Below, one piece after another: positions 40,862-50,052 of a stretch of 58,726 nt of DNA; the stretch's first letter is position 1; each line of letters starts with the position of its first letter. Location: positions 1 to 58,726 of the forward strand of contig NZ_JACICC010000011.1 in NCBI RefSeq assembly GCF_014195635.1. Reading direction: 5' to 3'. Below the pieces are notes generated by a model that ran no database searches, was not told the DNA's origin, and saw only the letters and a program-made list of their open reading frames with translations. Source of the DNA: Pseudochelatococcus contaminans. GTDB taxonomy: Bacteria > Pseudomonadota > Alphaproteobacteria > Rhizobiales > Beijerinckiaceae. The position numbers and the translations under genes are program-made.

Positions 40862-43662
40862 GCTACTGCTTCCCGTACTTGTGCATCCAGCCGGTTAAGG
40901 GGATGCCAGCTGCGCAGTTCGATCCCGTCCAAGCGTAGCAGCGGCAGGTTGTCGGCATCGCTTACCCACAGGTCCAACAGCCCGTTTGCGGACGCCGGGG
41001 ATATGCGCAGGAAGTTTGGCGCGGACGCCTGCGCCGCGACGCTCAGGTGACTGATGCGGTAGGGCAATTGTCGGGCACTGGCAGAGCGTGTCAGGCGCAG
41101 GGCGCTGATGAGTGCGTGCAGCAGGCCGCTCCAGAAGCGCTGGCCGGTGTCGGTCCCGCAATCCGGTTGCAGTTCGGCGCTCAGGCCGGCCGCCGAGCGC
41201 CTTACATTGCGCAGCCAGCCGATGTCTTCGCCGGGCTGCGTGGTGCCCTCCCGGCTGTCCAGCAGGATCAGAGGCGGCAGCGGAGATGGCGGGGCGCCCT
41301 CGCTTGCCTGTAGCAGCACCTGACCGCCGGAAATCACCTGGGTCTTGCGCCGGCCGTGACTGGTGAAGCTCCTGCATTCGAAGGCGGCATCGCGGGTCAG
41401 CGCGGCGGGCGGGCCGAACTGCAGGTCGCTCCATTGCCTGATGTTTCCGCCGGTGCTTGCTTGCGCCTGCATGATCAGGCAGGGCAGGGCCATCAGGCTG
41501 GCGGGCAGCTCCGCACCGTGGCGCTGGCGCTCCGCCCAAGCAATGACGGGGAGAAGAGACGTGCTGTGGCTGGCCTCGGGCTTCTCGTACCAGACCCGGG
41601 TCAGCGCGAACGGATAGGCTGGCAAAGGCAGTTTGTGCGGTCGCGGTTCCTGCCCATAGAGGTCTTCCCAAGCCGGGCTCGGGGCCTTGCCGCTGCACCA
41701 ATGGGCGGCCCAACGTTCCAGTCCGGCGGCGTCAAGACGCGTCGTGGTGGGCGCCGGCGCGTCGATTGCGGGCTGGCCGGGGGCGCTGGCATGCCAGCCG
41801 GCATTCTCTTTATGCGCCGCGGCGAGGTAGCGCGCCAGAATTTCCAGCAGATCTTCCCGGCGCGTCGCGACGAAGGCCAGGCGCTCGGCCATCGCATCTC
41901 GGCCCTCCTGCAGACTACGGGCTATGCGCGCGAGTCCGGCGCCGTGGCGCTCGTGTTCGGGGAGCACTGGAGCGCAGGCCAGATGTTCGTCAGGCTGCCC
42001 GGGTTGCTTGGCTTCATGGCTCAGCCGCGCGGTGATTTCCCCGACGCTGAGGGCGCCGCGCCAGGCGCTGCCAGGATGGGGCAGGCCGAGGTCTTCCGTG
42101 GACTGGTGCAGTGCGGCGATGAAGCGATATGCCGAAACCGGCAGGTCGGCGAGGCGGGTAGCGCCGGTCCAGGCGTCGTCGTCGGGCAGTCCCAGGCGCT
42201 GCCTGAGCCGCTCCAGCAGGCTGTCGTGCTGCGTCGCTGATGGCGTAAGGAAGGCGTGCAACTGCCTGACGCGCTCGCGCAGTGCGGCGGGTGTTTTGGC
42301 CGAGAGCAGGATCAGGTAGGGCGCCGCGTCGGCGCTGTCCTGCGGCGTATCGTCGGCAGCGACATGTGCCTGCAGCACCACATGGGCATTGACGCCACCG
42401 AAGCCGAACGAGCTGACGCCGGCGAGGGCCGGCCCGTCCCCGAGTGCCGACGTGCGGGTGGGAATATTGAAAGGCGTCTCCTCGAAGTGGATATGCGGGT
42501 TCAGTTGCCGGTGATGCAGGTTGCCGACGACCTGGCACTGCTGCAGGCTGAGCAGGGTCTTGACTACAGATGCAACGCCGGCGGCGGCTTCCAGATGGCC
42601 GATATGGCTTTTGAGCGCGCCCAGCGCGATGCCGTCCCGGGCGGCTGCGAGCGCAGCGGGCGCTGCCCGCCAGGCCATTTTCAGCGCGTTCACCTCTATC
42701 GGGTCGCCCAGAGGCGTGCCGGTGCCATGGGTTTCGATCAGGACGGCCTGACGCAGCGACTCGCCGGCGCTGGCCCAGGCCCGGCTGATGACATCGGCCT
42801 GTGCTTGCGGATTGGGGGCGGTAAAGCTGTGGGCGCGGCCGCCGTGGTTCAGCGCGCTGCCGCGGATGTGCCCGTAGATGTACTCACCATGGGCAATCGC
42901 CCGGCGTAGCGGCATCAGCACCAACGCCGCCACGCCCTCGCCACGCACATAGCCGTCGGCGTCGGTGTCGAAGGTTCGGCAGCGGCCGCCCTGGCCGAGC
43001 ATCCCGGCCTTGTCGAAGGCGACGAACAGCTCCGGGCCGAGCAGCAGGTTGACGCCGCCGACGATGGCCAGTTCGCATTCGCCGTCGCGCAGGGCTTGCG
43101 CGGCGCGGTGGATGGCCACGAGCGAGCTGGAGCAGGCGGTATCGATCGACTCGCTCGGGCCCCGCAGGTCGAGGCAGAAGGACAGCCGGTTGGCGATCGC
43201 GGTCAGCGCAATGCCGGTGCCGCGCCAGGGGTCGCTTGGCACGCCGTCGCGGCGCAGCAGCACCGGGTAGTCCGCATGGCCCACCCCGACGAACACGCCG
43301 ACCGGGCGTTGCGCCAGATGCGACGGCGCCTGACCGGCATCTTCAAGCGCGCCCCAGGCGGCCTGGAGGAACAGCCGCTGCTGCGGGTCCATCGACTGTG
43401 CTTCCCGGAGCAGGATGCCAAAGAAACGATGGTCGAAGCGGTCAACCCAGGGCATGAAGCCACCTTGGTAGACCCGCTCCGGCTCATGCACGTCCGGGCC
43501 TGCCTCGTCCCCTTCACCGGATTGCCAGCGCTCGCCCGGCACCGGGCCGACGGCATCGTGGCCGGCACATAGGTTCCCCCAGAACGCGCGCAGATCCGTT
43601 GCGCCGGGGAAGCGCCCGTACATGCCGATCACCGCAACGGGCTCGTGTCCGGGGCCGCTCAT
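40858..43662 (-). CDS. trans-AT PKS module: ketosynthase with DH-like C-terminus
   Basis: A 934-aa protein. The KS (about residues 8-435) has nucleophile Cys177 in SIDTACSSSLVAIH, ETHGTGTPLGDP and KSHIGHLEAAAG, so it should condense. A long linker ends in the post-AT-like motif LPLPAYPFALTRVWYE. The C-terminal 240 residues (ILLDSREG..., FWSGLLHALISALRL, LPLLRLDGIELRSW) resemble the second half of a dehydratase double hotdog. I find no HxxxGxxxxP motif and no D-x3-Q pair. There is no AT and no ACP, so the chain must sit on an ACP supplied in trans. It overlaps both neighbouring genes by 4 bp. Confidence 0.9.
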   Translation of the reverse strand: MSGPGHEPVAVIGMYGRFPGATDLRAFWGNLCAGHDAVGPVPGERWQSGEGDEAGPDVHEPERVYQGGFMPWVDRFDHRFFGILLREAQSMDPQQRLFLQAAWGALEDAGQAPSHLAQRPVGVFVGVGHADYPVLLRRDGVPSDPWRGTGIALTAIANRLSFCLDLRGPSESIDTACSSSLVAIHRAAQALRDGECELAIVGGVNLLLGPELFVAFDKAGMLGQGGRCRTFDTDADGYVRGEGVAALVLMPLRRAIAHGEYIYGHIRGSALNHGGRAHSFTAPNPQAQADVISRAWASAGESLRQAVLIETHGTGTPLGDPIEVNALKMAWRAAPAALAAARDGIALGALKSHIGHLEAAAGVASVVKTLLSLQQCQVVGNLHHRQLNPHIHFEETPFNIPTRTSALGDGPALAGVSSFGFGGVNAHVVLQAHVAADDTPQDSADAAPYLILLSAKTPAALRERVRQLHAFLTPSATQHDSLLERLRQRLGLPDDDAWTGATRLADLPVSAYRFIAALHQSTEDLGLPHPGSAWRGALSVGEITARLSHEAKQPGQPDEHLACAPVLPEHERHGAGLARIARSLQEGRDAMAERLAFVATRREDLLEILARYLAAAHKENAGWHASAPGQPAIDAPAPTTTRLDAAGLERWAAHWCSGKAPSPAWEDLYGQEPRPHKLPLPAYPFALTRVWYEKPEASHSTSLLPVIAWAERQRHGAELPASLMALPCLIMQAQASTGGNIRQWSDLQFGPPAALTRDAAFECRSFTSHGRRKTQVISGGQVLLQASEGAPPSPLPPLILLDSREGTTQPGEDIGWLRNVRRSAAGLSAELQPDCGTDTGQRFWSGLLHALISALRLTRSASARQLPYRISHLSVAAQASAPNFLRISPASANGLLDLWVSDADNLPLLRLDGIELRSWHPLNRLDAQVREAVA

Positions 43663-46600
43663 ACGCGGGCTTCCGCTGCGTGTTGAAGGTGCGGCCGGCT
43701 GCCGTCCGGGGCCTTATCGTCCTGGTTCCATTGCCAGACTTTCGGCTGCACGGGGCGGGTATGGCCGGCGTTGCGCGCGCGTGCCTTGCCCTGAGCAAGT
43801 TCCTTGCGCAGGCCGTGCATGTAGGTCGGGCCGTGCATTTCATAGTTGTTGCGCAGGGTGGGCAGGAATTCGCGCTCGATGACCTTGTGCTCGCGGGCGA
43901 TGTGGCGCCGTTCTTCCTCGGCGGAGGGGCGCTGGTACTGGCCGGTGAGATAGTCGGCGACCAGGATCGCCTGCCGCTCCATCATATCGAGAAAGCCCCA
44001 GGTGACGGCCTGGAAGAGGCCGATGAACGCCAGGTCGTTCACCTCCGGCAGGAAGATGCGCTGGAACAGCGGGATGCGGTTGTCCGTGATCTGCAGCAGC
44101 TCCTCGTCGAGGAACGGCAGGTCGGTCTGGTAGCCGGTCGAGTAGATGATGGCATCGACCTCGAGCTGGCTGTCGTCGACGAAATATACGGTATTGCCCT
44201 CGATGCTGCGGACTTGGGGCACGATCTTCAGCTTGCCGTCGCCGACCCGGTTGGCGAAGTTTTCTGACAGCGTCGGCAGGCTCGACATCATCAGGTGGTC
44301 CGGCTTGGGCATGCCCAGTTGCTTGCGCTTCGCGATCAGCAAATTGTAAAGGCCGGTGAAGGTCAGGCCTGTCAGAGGATAAGGAAGCAGCTTCTTGACC
44401 CACCAGTCGTTGAGGAAGCCCATGGCCTTGTCGATGCGGATGCCGAACAGGTAATGCGGCAGCACATAGACGCCGCGACGCAGCGACAGATAGCTGATCT
44501 GCGCGTCATGGCTGACGTCCACGGCGATCTGCGCCCCGCTGTTGCCGACCCCGACCACAAGCACGCGCTTGTCACGATAATCATGGCGGTAACGGTAATA
44601 CTTGGAGTGGATGCTCGGGATGGTGGTGTTTTGCTCGGCGTAGTCTGGCAGGTTCGGCGTGTTGTGGTGGCCGTTGGCGACGATCATCGCGTCGTAGTTG
44701 CGGACCTCGCCGGAGGCAATGGTCACGCGCCAGCCTCCGCCCGGCAGACGCTCGGCATCGTCCACGGCGCAGTCGAGGTGGATTGAATCTCGCAGGCCGA
44801 AGTGCTCGACGTAGCTGTCCAGGTAGTCGAACACCTGCCGGTGGGAGGGAAAGTCCGGGTAATGCGCCGGCATCGGAAAGTCTGAAAACTGGTATAGCCC
44901 CTTGGGCGTATTCATGTTCATGCTGGACCAAACCGAGGTGTGCTCGCCGGATTCGTCGAAGCCCCAGATGCCGCCGATCTTCGCGCGCTTCTCGAAACAG
45001 TCGAAGGCGATCCCGCGCTGTTTTAGCTGCTTCGCCATCGACAGGCCGCCGACGCCCGCGCCGATGATGCAGACCAGCGGACCCTTTCCGTCCAGCGGGG
45101 GAAGGGGCGTGCCGCGCCGCGGGCGGGTTTTCAGGTCTTTCTCGGGAAATTCCTCGCTCACGTCTTCCCTTCCTTTCTGTTGGCCGATCTGGTTTTCGAG
45201 GAAGCCGGCGGTACGTACATCGCCCAGATGCCGGTTATGCGCTGCGCAGTCGCGCAGGATGCCCGCGACGCCGAGTTGCAGCGCACGGCGCAGGTTGGCG
45301 ATCATCAGGTCGATGTCATCACGGCTGACGGTGAGGGGCGGCAGGTAGCGCAGGCAGTTGTTGTAGATCGGGCAGACGGCGGCCGCGACGCCGCCCATCG
45401 GGTCGCGCAGCATGCTGCCCCACATTAGGTAGCCGAAGCTGCGCTGGACGAAGGGAGGCTCGTTATCGAGATCCAGTTCCACGGTCAGCAGCAGGCCAGC
45501 GGCACGGATTTCCCTGATTAGAGGGAATGCCTGCCGGAGTTCTTCTAATTGCTCACGGAAGTATTCACCCTGGGTCCGGGCCTGTTCCAGCAGGTCTTCG
45601 CGCTCGATATCCTCAAGGCAGTTCAGCGCGATATGCGCTGAAAGTTGCGAAAGGCTCCGGGTTTCCAGATTTTCCAGCCGCGAAGGCTGGCGCAGGTAGG
45701 CGCGCTGGCGAACCTGCTTGCTACAGAGCACCACCCCCATGGGTAGCAGGCTGTCGCACAGGGCGCTGCCGAGGGCGACGATGTCCGGCGTGGCCAGCAA
45801 AGCCTGACTGTGCAGAAGCGATCCGGTCATCAGGTTGGTCTGGGTCTCGTCGATGCCGACCAGATAGCCGCCACGCTCGCGATGCTGCTCGACCAGGGCG
45901 ATCAGGCGTTCGGGGAGCGGCCGCGAGGCGTTGGCGTCGACCTGGATGGTCTCGAACCAGACCATGGCGACCTCGCCGCTAAGAAGCGCCTCTTCCAGGC
46001 GGGCATCGGCATCCTCCTGTTGCGGGTCGATGAACAGGCTGTGCGGGTAGAGCGGCTGGAATGGCTGGCGGAAGATGTCGAATTCCGGGTCGCTGGAGGA
46101 GGCCGCGCTAAGCATGGAAAAACCGAGCCCGCCGGTGAAGCAGAGCAGCTTGCGGCGCTGTGGCGCGGCTGCCAGCAGGCCAAGGGTCAGCGCGGCCTCG
46201 ACCGCTGTGACGTTGCTCGAGGCCGGGATGGCGTGGGGCAGGCCGGTGGCGTGGGCGAGGTGCTGGCGCAGCGCCTGCCAGTAATCGTGCTGCGGATCGT
46301 GCCGCCGCGCAATGGCTGCGATCACGTCCGGCGGGTTGAGGCCACGGGCGCAGGTGCCGACGTTGACGAAGCAGTCGACGATTTCCCGCGAGGCTTCCCC
46401 GTCGCGCACCAATCGCGAGCGCAGGCCCCGCCCCTCGTGGAAGCGGGCATCGAAGCCGTGCATGCGCGCGACTTTGGCGTAGCCGCCGTTGCCATGTTGC
46501 ATATGCGCGGCATAGGTGGCCTCGTGGCTGGCTGCGATGCGGTGCAACCGGCTCAGCAACTCGGGGGGAAGGCTGCCCGCCTGGCGCTGCAGCAGGTGTT

Positions 46601-48692
46601 CGAAGGTCAGCCGGAGCGGCAAGCCGAAGTTAGTCATGACATGGCGGACGTAGCTTTCGTTGGGCGTCATCAGCCAGGGGTTGTCGAACCGCTCGCTGAC
46701 CATGCAGGCACCCACCGGAGCCTGGAAGCCGCTGATGCATTCGCCGAAGACGATCAGGTCAGCGGCTTCCCTAAGCCGTTGCGGAAGCCAGTCTTCCCGT
46801 TCGCCCTGCTCGACCACGATGCTGAGCACGCCAAGGTCGCGCAGCTGCCTGATCAGCGCGTCGCAAGCGGCGGGGCTGACATCCCCTGCTTCGATGACGA
46901 CCACCGCGGCGGGCAGTTCCGCGTACTGCTCAAGATGGCGGCGGGCCGCTGCAAGGCTGTCGACGACATGCACCCCGGGCACCAGCGCATCCGCTGCGCC
47001 GTCGCCGAGGGGGTCGAAATAGCCTTGCCAATAACCGCTGTTGTCGATCAGCAGCAATTGCCCCCGGGCGTCCGGCCTGTGGTTGCGCGCATGGTGGCGC
47101 GCGAGGCGCAGCGAGGCATCGAGGGCCTCCTCCAGCGACGTCATGAAGTAGCTGCGGTAGCTGACGGGCTGGCTGCGGCCCTGATTGCATAGACTGTCCA
47201 GCAGCACCGCGGACTGGGCCGAAGGTGCGGAGAGGATTGCGCAATGCCCCTGTTCGCCGAGTGCGACATAGACCGCGAGGGTGTCCAGCGTCTGTGCGGT
47301 GGCCGGCATGAACCGGCTTGAACGTGCCGTTTCGCGGCTGTTCACCGGGCGTGGCAAGCCTTGCAGGAAGTCGAGCAACAGGGCGTTGTAGTCTTTATGA
47401 TGGGTGAAGCCGAGCAGATGCCCGGCGCCGGGCATTTCGATCAGTTCGGCATTCGGCAGCTCGTCGGCGATCTGGCGCGAATAAGCTGGCGGCTGATAGG
47501 CATCGTCGCTGGCGCAGATGATACGGCAGGGGCAGCGGATCTCGTGCAGGCGCGGGCGCAAATCGAATTGGTCGATGACCCGCTGGTAATGCGGCAGCGC
47601 CGCCATGTTCCAATCCCGGTTGAGCGCCATGAAGCGCGCGCTCTTCTGCAACTCGCGCATCAGCGCCGGGAATTCCGTCGCGCCTTCGGAGGAGGGGGAA
47701 CTGACCGCGATGCAGAGACCGGCGCAGCGTTGCGGATGCGCCAGGGCGAAGGCCTGGGCCAGCACGCCGCCGAAGGAGTAGCCGATGACCGGCACGGGCT
47801 CGTCAACCTGCGCATGGTCGAGGACCACGGCGATGTCCTTTGCCAGACTGTCCAGACTTAGCTCGTCGTAAAGCTCAGCCCCGCCGCAGCCCGCCGGGTG
47901 GAACATGATCAGCCGGTGATGCCGGCCCAACGGTTCCAGCTGCAGGCGCCACATCACATCGTATTGCATGACCAGCCCGCCGAGCAACAGCACAGGGCTG
48001 CCCTCGCCATAGATCGCGTATTCGAGGCGCGGCGCGCCAGGGCGTTCGATCTGCACCCGTTGCGCTCGTGCGGCGACTTTCTGCTGCGCGTCCAGCAGGG
48101 CCTGCGAGGGTTCGCCGATGGCGGCAGGCTCTGGCTCAGGCGCAGGCTCTTGCTCAGGCGACGGACCGGCTGCGGCGCTCACCGACTGCTGGTGGATTTG
48201 CCACATGGCTTCGATCCCTGCCGGACTTTCGCTGTCCGGGGTCGCCGGAACTCCTTCGGGCGGCGCGGGGTCGGCAATAGGGGCGTCTGGTTCCGACGTG
48301 CGGGCGATAGCTGCACGGGAGGTGCTGTTCGCGGTATCGCCGTAGAACTCCCGCAAGGCTGCGCCGTGGTTGTTGATCAGGTAGGCGACGAAGCGCCGGA
48401 GGTCTTGGAACTCGAAGAAGACCGTCGGGGGCACCTTGATATCGAAGCGCTCGTTGAAAAGCACGCCGATCTCGGTCGAGGCAATGGAGTCGAGCCCGTA
48501 GTCCATGAAGGCGCGGGTCGGGGAAAACTCTTCCGCCTCGATCTTCAGGACACCGGCGATCAGTTGGCGCAGGTCCGCGGTCAGGCGTTCCTCGATATTC
48601 GCCGGGGCCAGTTCGGCGCCGAGGCCGTCGAGCAGGCGCAGGGCGTCGATGGCGCTCAGGTCGTCGGGCGGGAAAACGGCGTTCTGGTTCAT
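43659..48692 (-). CDS. Fusion: ACP / alpha-beta hydrolase / two aminotransferase-like folds / flavin monooxygenase
   Basis: A 1677-aa protein, starting at ATG 48692 (MNQNAVFPP; overlap ATGA with the upstream gene). In order: ACP with Ser69 in MDYGLDSIAST; a Pro/Glu-rich linker (about 120-205); an alpha/beta hydrolase at about 215-450 with GYSFGGVL (Ser306) and GAGHLLGF (His425); a first class III aminotransferase-like fold at about 465-765; a second at about 770-1143; and an FMO at about 1200-1650 (IIGAGVGGLSMAKQL, VVGVGNSGAQIAVD, YSTGYQTDLPF). The lysine that should bind PLP is Glu651 in the first fold (IVFGECISGF) and Ser976 in the second (VALGSALCDS). The second keeps the aspartate (GIDETQT). 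These folds may bind a substrate or do non-PLP chemistry. The oxygenase then acts on the carrier-bound chain (inference). Confidence 0.88.
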   Translation of the reverse strand: MNQNAVFPPDDLSAIDALRLLDGLGAELAPANIEERLTADLRQLIAGVLKIEAEEFSPTRAFMDYGLDSIASTEIGVLFNERFDIKVPPTVFFEFQDLRRFVAYLINNHGAALREFYGDTANSTSRAAIARTSEPDAPIADPAPPEGVPATPDSESPAGIEAMWQIHQQSVSAAAGPSPEQEPAPEPEPAAIGEPSQALLDAQQKVAARAQRVQIERPGAPRLEYAIYGEGSPVLLLGGLVMQYDVMWRLQLEPLGRHHRLIMFHPAGCGGAELYDELSLDSLAKDIAVVLDHAQVDEPVPVIGYSFGGVLAQAFALAHPQRCAGLCIAVSSPSSEGATEFPALMRELQKSARFMALNRDWNMAALPHYQRVIDQFDLRPRLHEIRCPCRIICASDDAYQPPAYSRQIADELPNAELIEMPGAGHLLGFTHHKDYNALLLDFLQGLPRPVNSRETARSSRFMPATAQTLDTLAVYVALGEQGHCAILSAPSAQSAVLLDSLCNQGRSQPVSYRSYFMTSLEEALDASLRLARHHARNHRPDARGQLLLIDNSGYWQGYFDPLGDGAADALVPGVHVVDSLAAARRHLEQYAELPAAVVVIEAGDVSPAACDALIRQLRDLGVLSIVVEQGEREDWLPQRLREAADLIVFGECISGFQAPVGACMVSERFDNPWLMTPNESYVRHVMTNFGLPLRLTFEHLLQRQAGSLPPELLSRLHRIAASHEATYAAHMQHGNGGYAKVARMHGFDARFHEGRGLRSRLVRDGEASREIVDCFVNVGTCARGLNPPDVIAAIARRHDPQHDYWQALRQHLAHATGLPHAIPASSNVTAVEAALTLGLLAAAPQRRKLLCFTGGLGFSMLSAASSSDPEFDIFRQPFQPLYPHSLFIDPQQEDADARLEEALLSGEVAMVWFETIQVDANASRPLPERLIALVEQHRERGGYLVGIDETQTNLMTGSLLHSQALLATPDIVALGSALCDSLLPMGVVLCSKQVRQRAYLRQPSRLENLETRSLSQLSAHIALNCLEDIEREDLLEQARTQGEYFREQLEELRQAFPLIREIRAAGLLLTVELDLDNEPPFVQRSFGYLMWGSMLRDPMGGVAAAVCPIYNNCLRYLPPLTVSRDDIDLMIANLRRALQLGVAGILRDCAAHNRHLGDVRTAGFLENQIGQQKGREDVSEEFPEKDLKTRPRRGTPLPPLDGKGPLVCIIGAGVGGLSMAKQLKQRGIAFDCFEKRAKIGGIWGFDESGEHTSVWSSMNMNTPKGLYQFSDFPMPAHYPDFPSHRQVFDYLDSYVEHFGLRDSIHLDCAVDDAERLPGGGWRVTIASGEVRNYDAMIVANGHHNTPNLPDYAEQNTTIPSIHSKYYRYRHDYRDKRVLVVGVGNSGAQIAVDVSHDAQISYLSLRRGVYVLPHYLFGIRIDKAMGFLNDWWVKKLLPYPLTGLTFTGLYNLLIAKRKQLGMPKPDHLMMSSLPTLSENFANRVGDGKLKIVPQVRSIEGNTVYFVDDSQLEVDAIIYSTGYQTDLPFLDEELLQITDNRIPLFQRIFLPEVNDLAFIGLFQAVTWGFLDMMERQAILVADYLTGQYQRPSAEEERRHIAREHKVIEREFLPTLRNNYEMHGPTYMHGLRKELAQGKARARNAGHTRPVQPKVWQWNQDDKAPDGSRPHLQHAAEARV

Positions 48693-50014
48693 TGCACAGC
48701 CTCCAGTGGCGCGGTCTGCGGCAAGGTCTGCAGACGGGCAGTGAGGAAGTTGAGGGTCTTTATGAACTTCCACAGATCGACTTCATGGGCATGGCGGCCG
48801 GTGTCCATGAAGCGCTGCTGGCCGAGGTCGAGCTGGCCCGGCTGCTGTTTCATCTGCATGAGTGTCCGCCAGGCGTCGCTGCGGTGCATGCGGGCGCGGA
48901 CATAGGCGGCAACGAAGCGCCCGGTGATATTGGCGAGGTTGCCGATGCCCGAGGGCGTGTTGAGGTAGCCGACGAACAGCAGGTCGTCGTGCAGCGCCGG
49001 CAGCATGCGCAGGAACAGCGCGTTGAACTCGTTCTGCCAGTCGTAGACCTCGGTCGGGATAAACGGCAGGTCGACGCGGTAGCCGGTTGCCCAGACGATC
49101 AGGTCGATGGTCGCGCTGCCGCCGTCGCTGAAATGCACATCCTGGCCATCGATGCGGCTGATGTCCGGCTTGGGCGTGACGTCGCCGTGACCGATGTAGT
49201 AGAGGATCTGCGAGTTGAGGATCGGGTGACACGCGCGGATGTCGTGGTCCGGGGCGGGCAGGCCGAAGTCGCGGCCATCGTAGCCGGCGAATTTGAAGCT
49301 CTTCTGCACATGCTCCCAGTATTGGTCTTCTTCCGGGAAGCGGGCGGCCTCGTCCATCAGCCATTCCTGGGTCGGCCGGCCGTCGATGAACTTCGGCATG
49401 TAGTGGTAGCCGCGGCGGGTGGAGTGGTAGGCGCGTTGTGCCGCCTGCGCCGCGTCCACGGCGATGTCGCAGCCGGAATTGCCGCCGCCGACCACCAGCA
49501 CGCGCTTGCCCCGCAGTTGTTCGCAGGAGCGATATTCGCTGGCATGCAGGCTCGGGATAGGGCAGTTTCGCGCCACGGCGGGCAGCTCTGGCCGGCCCAG
49601 CAGGCCGTTGCACACCACCACCACATCATAATCGGCATGCCGGCCGTCATGGAACTCCAAGCGCCAGCCACCGACAGTTTTGTCCATGCGGGTCACCCGG
49701 GTATTGAAACTTGTATGCGCCGGCAGCCCGTAATGCTCGGCAAGGCTCCGCAAATATTCGAAGACGAGGGCATGTCCCGGGTAGTCCGGGTAGTCGTCCG
49801 GCATCGGGAAGTCGGCGAACTGGGTATTGCGCCGCGAGCTGATCAGATGCGCCGAGTCGTACATTTTCGATGTGGGGCCATCGGGCTGCCAGTTGCCGCC
49901 GAAGCGTCTGCTGGCTTCGATGATCTCGAAATCGAGCTCGGCTTCCTTCAGGGCCTTGGCCACGCCGATGCCGCTTGCCCCGGCGCCGATGATCGCTATG
50001 CGCGGATTTCTCAT
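48689..50014 (-). CDS. Flavin-dependent monooxygenase (FMO / Baeyer-Villiger type)
   Basis: A 441-aa enzyme with FAD-binding IAIIGAGASGIGVAKAL and EIIEASRRFGGNW, NADPH-binding VLVVGGGNSGCDIAVDA and the late WATGYRVDLPF motif, all FMO hallmarks. It is clearly related to the FMO domain fused at the end of the next protein (same FPMP..YPDYP..HVFEYL arrangement), so the operon encodes two oxygenases of one family, perhaps by duplication. It should hydroxylate or insert oxygen into the polyketide. Its stop overlaps the next gene by 4 bp; it begins 38 nt after the large PKS gene. Confidence 0.93.
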   Translation of the reverse strand: MRNPRIAIIGAGASGIGVAKALKEAELDFEIIEASRRFGGNWQPDGPTSKMYDSAHLISSRRNTQFADFPMPDDYPDYPGHALVFEYLRSLAEHYGLPAHTSFNTRVTRMDKTVGGWRLEFHDGRHADYDVVVVCNGLLGRPELPAVARNCPIPSLHASEYRSCEQLRGKRVLVVGGGNSGCDIAVDAAQAAQRAYHSTRRGYHYMPKFIDGRPTQEWLMDEAARFPEEDQYWEHVQKSFKFAGYDGRDFGLPAPDHDIRACHPILNSQILYYIGHGDVTPKPDISRIDGQDVHFSDGGSATIDLIVWATGYRVDLPFIPTEVYDWQNEFNALFLRMLPALHDDLLFVGYLNTPSGIGNLANITGRFVAAYVRARMHRSDAWRTLMQMKQQPGQLDLGQQRFMDTGRHAHEVDLWKFIKTLNFLTARLQTLPQTAPLEAVQ

Positions 50015-50052
50015 GTCGGTCTCTTCTCCATGTTCGAGGCGAACTTCGAGAT

